Shown one piece after another: positions 61,754 through 64,000 of a DNA stretch of 64,000 bases (position 1 is the first letter of the stretch; each line of letters starts with the position of its first letter). This stretch comes from JBGTGG01 sp964398945. GTDB lineage: Bacteria > Bacteroidota > Bacteroidia > Cytophagales > Cyclobacteriaceae. A program made the position numbers and the translations under genes. Under the pieces are notes generated by a model that did not search any database, was not told where the DNA came from, and saw only the letters and a program-made list of their open reading frames with translations. Location of the stretch: contig CAYNOT010000003.1 of the NCBI GenBank assembly GCA_964398945.1, positions 220,540 to 284,539 on the forward strand. Reading direction: 5' to 3'.

Positions 61754-63196
61754 TCAATACTTCGCATGTTTCCTTCCATAGAAGTAATACACCGATAACC
61801 CGATTATAATCCATGCAAGGGCGATGTAAAGTATCAATGTATTGAGTGAATACATAACACCCAGGCAGCTTAAAATCCCGAGGATTGGAGTAACCGGGAA
61901 CAACGGGGTTTTAAAAGGCCGGTTTAACTCCGGTTGCTGATAGCGCAGAATCAAAATACCGAGGCACACAATTATAAACGCCAGCAAGGTCCCGAAAGAA
62001 ACCAGTTCCCCTAAAATTCCAATCGGCAATAACCCGGATGTTGCCAATGCAATTGATCCTGTAATCAATGTTGCAAAGTATGGGGTTTGATATTTTGGAT
62101 GTACCTCCCCGAATTTTTTAAAGAACAGCCCATCATTGGCCATAGAGAAAAATATGCGTGTTTGCCCCATCAGCATGACCAGGATAACTGAACTTAATCC
62201 TGCGATGGCACCAATTTTTATAAACGGGCTAAACCATTTCAACCCTTCACCTGTTTTGTCAATGGCTACGGCTATGGGTGCTGCGGTGTTCAACTCTGTG
62301 TACGGAGCAATTCCGGTCATCACCAGCGAAACCAAAATATACACGATTGTACAGATCACCAATGACCCTAAAATCCCCCACGGCATATCACGTTGTGGGT
62401 TTTTCGCTTCCTGAGCGGCAGTAGAAACCGCATCAAAACCAACATAAGCAAAAAAGATCACTGAAGAAGCACGCATGATGCCGGTCCATCCAAACTGTCC
62501 AAACTCACCCTGGTTGTCCGGGATAAACGGAACCCAATTATCAGTGTTGATGTACTGCCAGCCCAACAGGACGAACATTAAAATTACGGTAAGTTTTACG
62601 ATTACCACACCGTTGTTGAAAGTCGCTGATTCTTTTATTCCACGTAGCAAAAGGAGTGTTACCAACACGATAATCAACACAGCGGGGAGGTTGATAATGT
62701 TTCCCGTCAAGACTAAATGGTTGGCTTCATCCAATCCAACAGGTGCATTTGCAAATTTTTCAGGGATGTGCAGTCCGATTGAATCCAAAAAATTAACAAC
62801 ATAGCCTGACCACCCAACGGCAACCGTTGATCCTGAAAACAAGTACTCAAGAATTAGCGCCCATCCCACAATCCAGGCCACCAATCTTCCCATCGTAGCA
62901 TAGGCATAGGTATATGCACTTCCGGCAATCGGTATCATCGAGGCAAACTCTGCATAGCAAAGTCCGGCAAAGGCACAGGCAAAACCCGCAACAACAAAAG
63001 AAAGCGAAACCGCAGGGCCGGCATAGTTGGCGGCAGCCTGGCCGGTAAGGACAAATATCCCTGCCCCGATTATCGCCCCGATACCGAGCGTTACTAAATT
63101 AAATTTTCCTAAGGTTCTTTTAAGGCCATTTTTGGAATCCCCTGATTCTTGCATCAGGATATCCATCGGTTTTTTGGTAAATAGTGGGTTGGACAT
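61754..63196 (-). CDS. Amino-acid permease (APC family)
   Basis: A 480-residue transporter of 12-14 helices. The first-helix motif GIGAIIGAGIFVLTGQAAANYAGPAVSLSF and CYAEFASMIPIAGSAYTYAYATMGRLVAWIVGW fit the cationic/neutral amino acid subgroup of the APC family; the block FFAYVGFDAVSTAAQEAKNPQRDMPWGI follows. The substrate is unknown. The start lies at 63196 (MSNPLFTKKPMDILMQESGDSK). It is a single gene. Confidence 0.92.
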   Translation of the reverse strand: MSNPLFTKKPMDILMQESGDSKNGLKRTLGKFNLVTLGIGAIIGAGIFVLTGQAAANYAGPAVSLSFVVAGFACAFAGLCYAEFASMIPIAGSAYTYAYATMGRLVAWIVGWALILEYLFSGSTVAVGWSGYVVNFLDSIGLHIPEKFANAPVGLDEANHLVLTGNIINLPAVLIIVLVTLLLLRGIKESATFNNGVVIVKLTVILMFVLLGWQYINTDNWVPFIPDNQGEFGQFGWTGIMRASSVIFFAYVGFDAVSTAAQEAKNPQRDMPWGILGSLVICTIVYILVSLVMTGIAPYTELNTAAPIAVAIDKTGEGLKWFSPFIKIGAIAGLSSVILVMLMGQTRIFFSMANDGLFFKKFGEVHPKYQTPYFATLITGSIALATSGLLPIGILGELVSFGTLLAFIIVCLGILILRYQQPELNRPFKTPLFPVTPILGILSCLGVMYSLNTLILYIALAWIIIGLSVYYFYGRKHAKY

Positions 63197-63335
63197 TTTG
63201 CAGGTTTTAATTCGCGTGGCTAAAGTAACAGGATTAAATTAAAAAATTCTTTACCGTCAACGATTTTTTTTGAGCGGTAAATACAAATTATACTTGCTGA
63301 AGTTTCTGGTAATTTGCCTCATTTAAGAATCAGAA

Positions 63336-63659
63336 ATGGAAACTTTAATGACAATCAGAAATACAATACTTGGATTTTCGATTTTTCTTGGATTGCCATC
63401 CTGTAATGAAGATAAATTTGTTGAGTATAGACCTCACTATTTAAGTGACGAGAATAAATATTATAGGGAATCAGAATTAGATTCAATAGAATTTTTAAAT
63501 ACTATCCAGGTACTCGATTACTACGGAGAAGATTTTAAAGCGAAAAATGGAAATGTGATTTTCATAACCCGTGAATTGTCGGAGGATTGGGAACTTGTAT
63601 GGAATTACACCACAAAGGCAAATGACAATGACTGGCTAAAAAAACATCGGGAAAAATGA
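63336..63659 (+). CDS. Small putative lipoprotein
   Basis: 107 residues. METLMTIRNTILGFSIFLGL is followed by PSC, a lipobox-like site with Cys at 24; the later ATG at 63351 would give a more usual signal length. The rest (DKFVEYRPHYLSDENKYYRESELDSIEFLN) is acidic and not recognised. A/T-rich. Confidence 0.6.
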   Translation: METLMTIRNTILGFSIFLGLPSCNEDKFVEYRPHYLSDENKYYRESELDSIEFLNTIQVLDYYGEDFKAKNGNVIFITRELSEDWELVWNYTTKANDNDWLKKHREK

Positions 63660-63681
63660 AAGAGGACTGGAAAACATACAT

Positions 63682-63879
63682 TTAACCTTTCAATTTTTTC
63701 ATTACTTCCTCTTCAGAAACAAAATCCGAACGATCAACATCTTTCATAAGAAAGGCTAAACCCAAATCTTCGGAATCTTCATCGGAAAGAACTTTGGAAT
63801 CTACTCCTGGTTTTTTAAGAAGTTCAGATAGAAATTGTAATTCTTCCTGACTTTTAGGGTTTACGACTATGGAACTCAT
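63682..63879 (-). CDS. Small antitoxin-like protein
   Basis: 65 residues, MSSIVVNPKSQEELQFLSELLKK and EEVMKKLKG, with many acidic residues in the middle (DEDSEDLGLAF). The shape fits small antitoxins that pair with RelE toxins in Bacteroidota, but no toxin frame follows on the same strand within the window. Function is open. Confidence 0.55.
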   Translation of the reverse strand: MSSIVVNPKSQEELQFLSELLKKPGVDSKVLSDEDSEDLGLAFLMKDVDRSDFVSEEEVMKKLKG

Positions 63880-63954
63880 AAAACTAAAGATAGGGAATTG
63901 GACAGAAACTAATATAGATAGTGTGCCTTGGTAGTATCCTATCTTAGGTAACGA

Positions 63955-64000
63955 CTAATTAACTGTGTAAAGGCCCGGTTCGGCCTTGATGAGTGTGGTT
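63955..64000 (-). CDS. Possible C-terminus of a gene cut by the right edge
   Basis: An open frame enters from the right and ends TTLIKAEPGLYTVN before a TAG at 63957-63955. Only 14 codons are visible, so it could be chance. Confidence 0.2.
   Translation of the reverse strand, partial: TTLIKAEPGLYTVN

Noticed and set aside
1..64000. rRNA, tRNA, CRISPR arrays, intact insertion sequences
   Set aside because: I read all gaps on both strands and saw no cloverleaf, no regular repeat-spacer array and no transposase gene.

Overview
The window is chromosomal DNA from a member of the Bacteroidota, most likely a gliding Cytophagales-type bacterium. The evidence is: type IX secretion genes (porU, porV) and gldH, a RicT/PSP1 gene next to gldH, a GT117/DUF2723 membrane glycosyltransferase, a GWxTD protein, NqrF, many promoters with the TAnnTTTG -7 box, and few Shine-Dalgarno sites. 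No rRNA, tRNA, CRISPR array or intact insertion sequence was seen.

Layout. 0-3.1 kb: a membrane protein cut by the left edge, a DUF4143 ATPase and a TPR protein whose 3' end is duplicated on the far side of the ATPase. 3.1-10.5 kb: a membrane protein, the GT117 enzyme, lpdA, fabG, a higBA toxin-antitoxin pair and a DinB protein. 10.5-14.6 kb: a methionine operon, metY-metX-hom, behind an unusual leader. That leader holds a SAM-I riboswitch followed directly by a 49-codon ORF ending in nine cysteines within 13 residues. 14.6-27.3 kb: nqrF, a MASE1 histidine kinase, an arginase-fold protein with lost metal ligands, a lipoprotein, a divergent Nramp transporter, yicC, a very large outer-membrane propeller/barrel protein and an FAD oxidoreductase. 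27.4-36.2 kb: an MBL hydrolase, pssA, porU, porV and a non-catalytic M16 homologue (all +), facing ricT-gldH (-). 36.2-44.5 kb: purD, recQ, manC, rlmB, a GWxTD protein and a methyltransferase. 44.5-50 kb: a giant TPR protein and a secreted hydrolase, originally convergent neighbours, now separated by a small island with a zeta-toxin-like kinase and flanked by copies of a ~180-bp repeat. 50-54.3 kb: TetR-fabF under a 28-bp palindrome, then two nucleotide-sugar genes. 54.4-56.5 kb: an A/T-rich pair of unknown genes. 56.5-61.3 kb: a cytochrome c maturation operon (ccmB, ccmC, ccmD-like, ccmE, ccmF/ccsA) with a CxxxY-type CcmE. 61.3-64 kb: repeat-rich intergenic DNA, an amino-acid permease and two small genes.

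Two themes stand out. First, the metY leader appears able to sense both SAM (riboswitch) and cysteine (Cys-codon run), with a perfect 9-bp long-range pairing whose 5' arm lies inside the Cys codons. Second, at three separate places the 3' end of a gene is duplicated and the copies flank a short foreign-looking segment (DUF4143 ATPase, a structured noncoding stretch, a zeta-like toxin unit). This suggests a recurrent way of inserting small cargo beside gene ends without destroying the gene.
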